In this document: one piece after another, positions 63,101 through 64,000 of the stretch
Position numbering within the stretch: the stretch's first letter is position 1
Layout: the number at the start of each line of letters is the position of its first letter
DNA from: Lamellibrachia satsuma
Lineage: Eukaryota; Annelida; Polychaeta; Sabellida; Siboglinidae
NCBI GenBank assembly: GCA_033239005.1
Contig: BSQZ01000006.1
Span: 12,881,662 to 12,945,661, forward strand
Length of the DNA: 64,000 nucleotides
Reading direction: 5' to 3'
Notes under the pieces: generated by a model
The model's input: the letters and a program-made list of their open reading frames with translations, nothing else
What the model was told of the DNA's origin: nothing
The model's database searches: none
Translations under genes and position numbers: made by a program

Positions 63101-64000
63101 TAACCCCAACTAAATGGCATTGGGTCCTAATGGTAATTTTGCATACAGTCAATGTGGAGTGGTCTAAATCACTTTTTTAGCATTCGTTTGAACAGCAGAA
63201 TCGATAGTGTGCTCTATGTACCCCTCTTATTAAGGGTATAATTCATCTACAACTAAAGGAAGGGCAAAAAAGTATGCTTTATTGAATGAAGTCTTAGAAT
63301 GGAATAGAGGCATTACCATCATGTCTGCTTGAAAATATACCCTACAAGTGTTGTGCTACTGAAAACGGCCCCTCGGCACCATAACTGGCATTCGATAATC
63401 TGCTTCATTAAATGGTTGAGGCGATAAACATAATCGGTCGGCAGGCAGTAAAGCGTGGTCTGCGTGGATTGTAATATTTGTATGGCGCGGTTTAAAAGTA
63501 AGTTTGCTGATTGACAATGTAGGCTTTTTATAAGTTTGTAGTTGGCTTCAGGGCTGTATGGTACGTTCACATGGCACACGCTCAAGCTCGTTTGGAATGC
63601 GGATTGTATTGGTGTGTCATAATAAATTCTACAGATGTCTTCACTGAAAGTGTGGACAGTTTTAATGGTGGTATGTACTTACACTAGATACATATATACG
63701 AAAGTTCAATTTACACATTACTGCAGCTACTGACTTGCCTCATGTCTCATACTGAGCTCTGATTTAAGCAGTGAATTATGCTGTCAGGTGTCAAATGTTT
63801 CAAAGTTGACAGTAGTAGTGGTGATGTTTCCCTTTGGGTAGATTCAAATATTTAGCTTAAAACAGGTTGAATTGAATTAATGAATGTTTCTTGAAAACAC
63901 TATTTATAGGAGCAAGGCTGAAACGCATCAACACAGAACAAATTATTTACTACAGTTTGATATTATTCCTGGTCGTTTTCTACATGACCCCACATAAAAG
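57108..64000 (+). other. Myosin intron 3, incomplete (continues beyond the window)
   Basis: No match to the expected P-loop exon was seen on reading through. It contains an inverted-repeat element at 59.35-59.86 kb. Otherwise it is AT-rich without recognisable genes or arrays. Confidence 0.6.
59353..59859. mobile_element. Short element with terminal inverted repeats (about 507 bp)
   Basis: The left end GCTATTGTTCCGGCACTTT and the right end, the reverse complement of GCTATTGGTCCGGCACTTT, match at 18 of 19 positions, with further weak similarity inwards (ATGTGCGCATGCG). There is no transposase. It is probably a non-autonomous DNA transposon. No target-site duplication is obvious. Confidence 0.65.

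Noticed and set aside
57108..64000. Search for the next myosin exon (P-loop GESGAGKTEN)
   Set aside because: Not found on reading through the plus strand. The exon most likely lies beyond the window.

Overview
This window is nuclear DNA from an animal. It has spliced genes with GT-AG introns, long AT-rich introns, several clades of non-LTR retrotransposon, a Penelope-like element, MITE-like inverted-repeat elements, a tRNA-derived SINE and many mini- and microsatellites. The two host genes are single-copy relatives of vertebrate gene pairs (TCF20/RAI1 and MYH9/MYH10). That points to an invertebrate bilaterian, for example an invertebrate deuterostome or a lophotrochozoan. The sequence alone does not fix the phylum.

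Layout. Positions 1-5,210 are a retroelement graveyard: a minus-strand CR1-like LINE running off the left edge with an SGNH-hydrolase ORF1, an internally deleted Penelope-like element between inverted terminal copies that carry hammerhead-ribozyme-like cores, and the 3' end of another LINE. From 5,732 to about 45,525 a plus-strand gene can be assembled from seven phase-compatible exons. It encodes a TCF20/RAI1-family chromatin protein of about 1,870 residues. One 5.1-kb exon holds most of the coding sequence, and the C-terminal extended PHD (ePHD) finger is split over four exons. The first two exons encode a SAM domain, which the vertebrate family members lack. Introns of this gene hold most of the repeats, including an uninterrupted (TGCC)n tract, two related inverted-repeat elements, several minisatellites and a decayed AT-rich LINE.

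The most unusual structure is in the intron that splits the ePHD finger (32,459-38,153). About 5.1 kb is a tandem array whose unit copies the intron/exon junction of the next exon: branch-point-like TCTAAC, acceptor AG and the first 22 or so exon bases. Roughly 80 decoy 3' splice sites therefore precede the true one. The array also has a 636-bp higher-order repeat.

From 49,375 a second plus-strand gene begins: non-muscle myosin II heavy chain (MYH9/10 type). Three coding exons are visible, including the 28-nt exon known from vertebrates; the P-loop exon lies beyond the window. A consensus CArG box and a CpG-rich region precede it. TCF20-MYH9 and RAI1-MYH10 are also syntenic on human chromosomes 22 and 17, so this adjacency may be the pre-duplication arrangement. 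The two genes are not expected to act in one pathway: one is a nuclear chromatin reader, the other a cytoskeletal motor. Exon junctions were read by eye and need transcript support.
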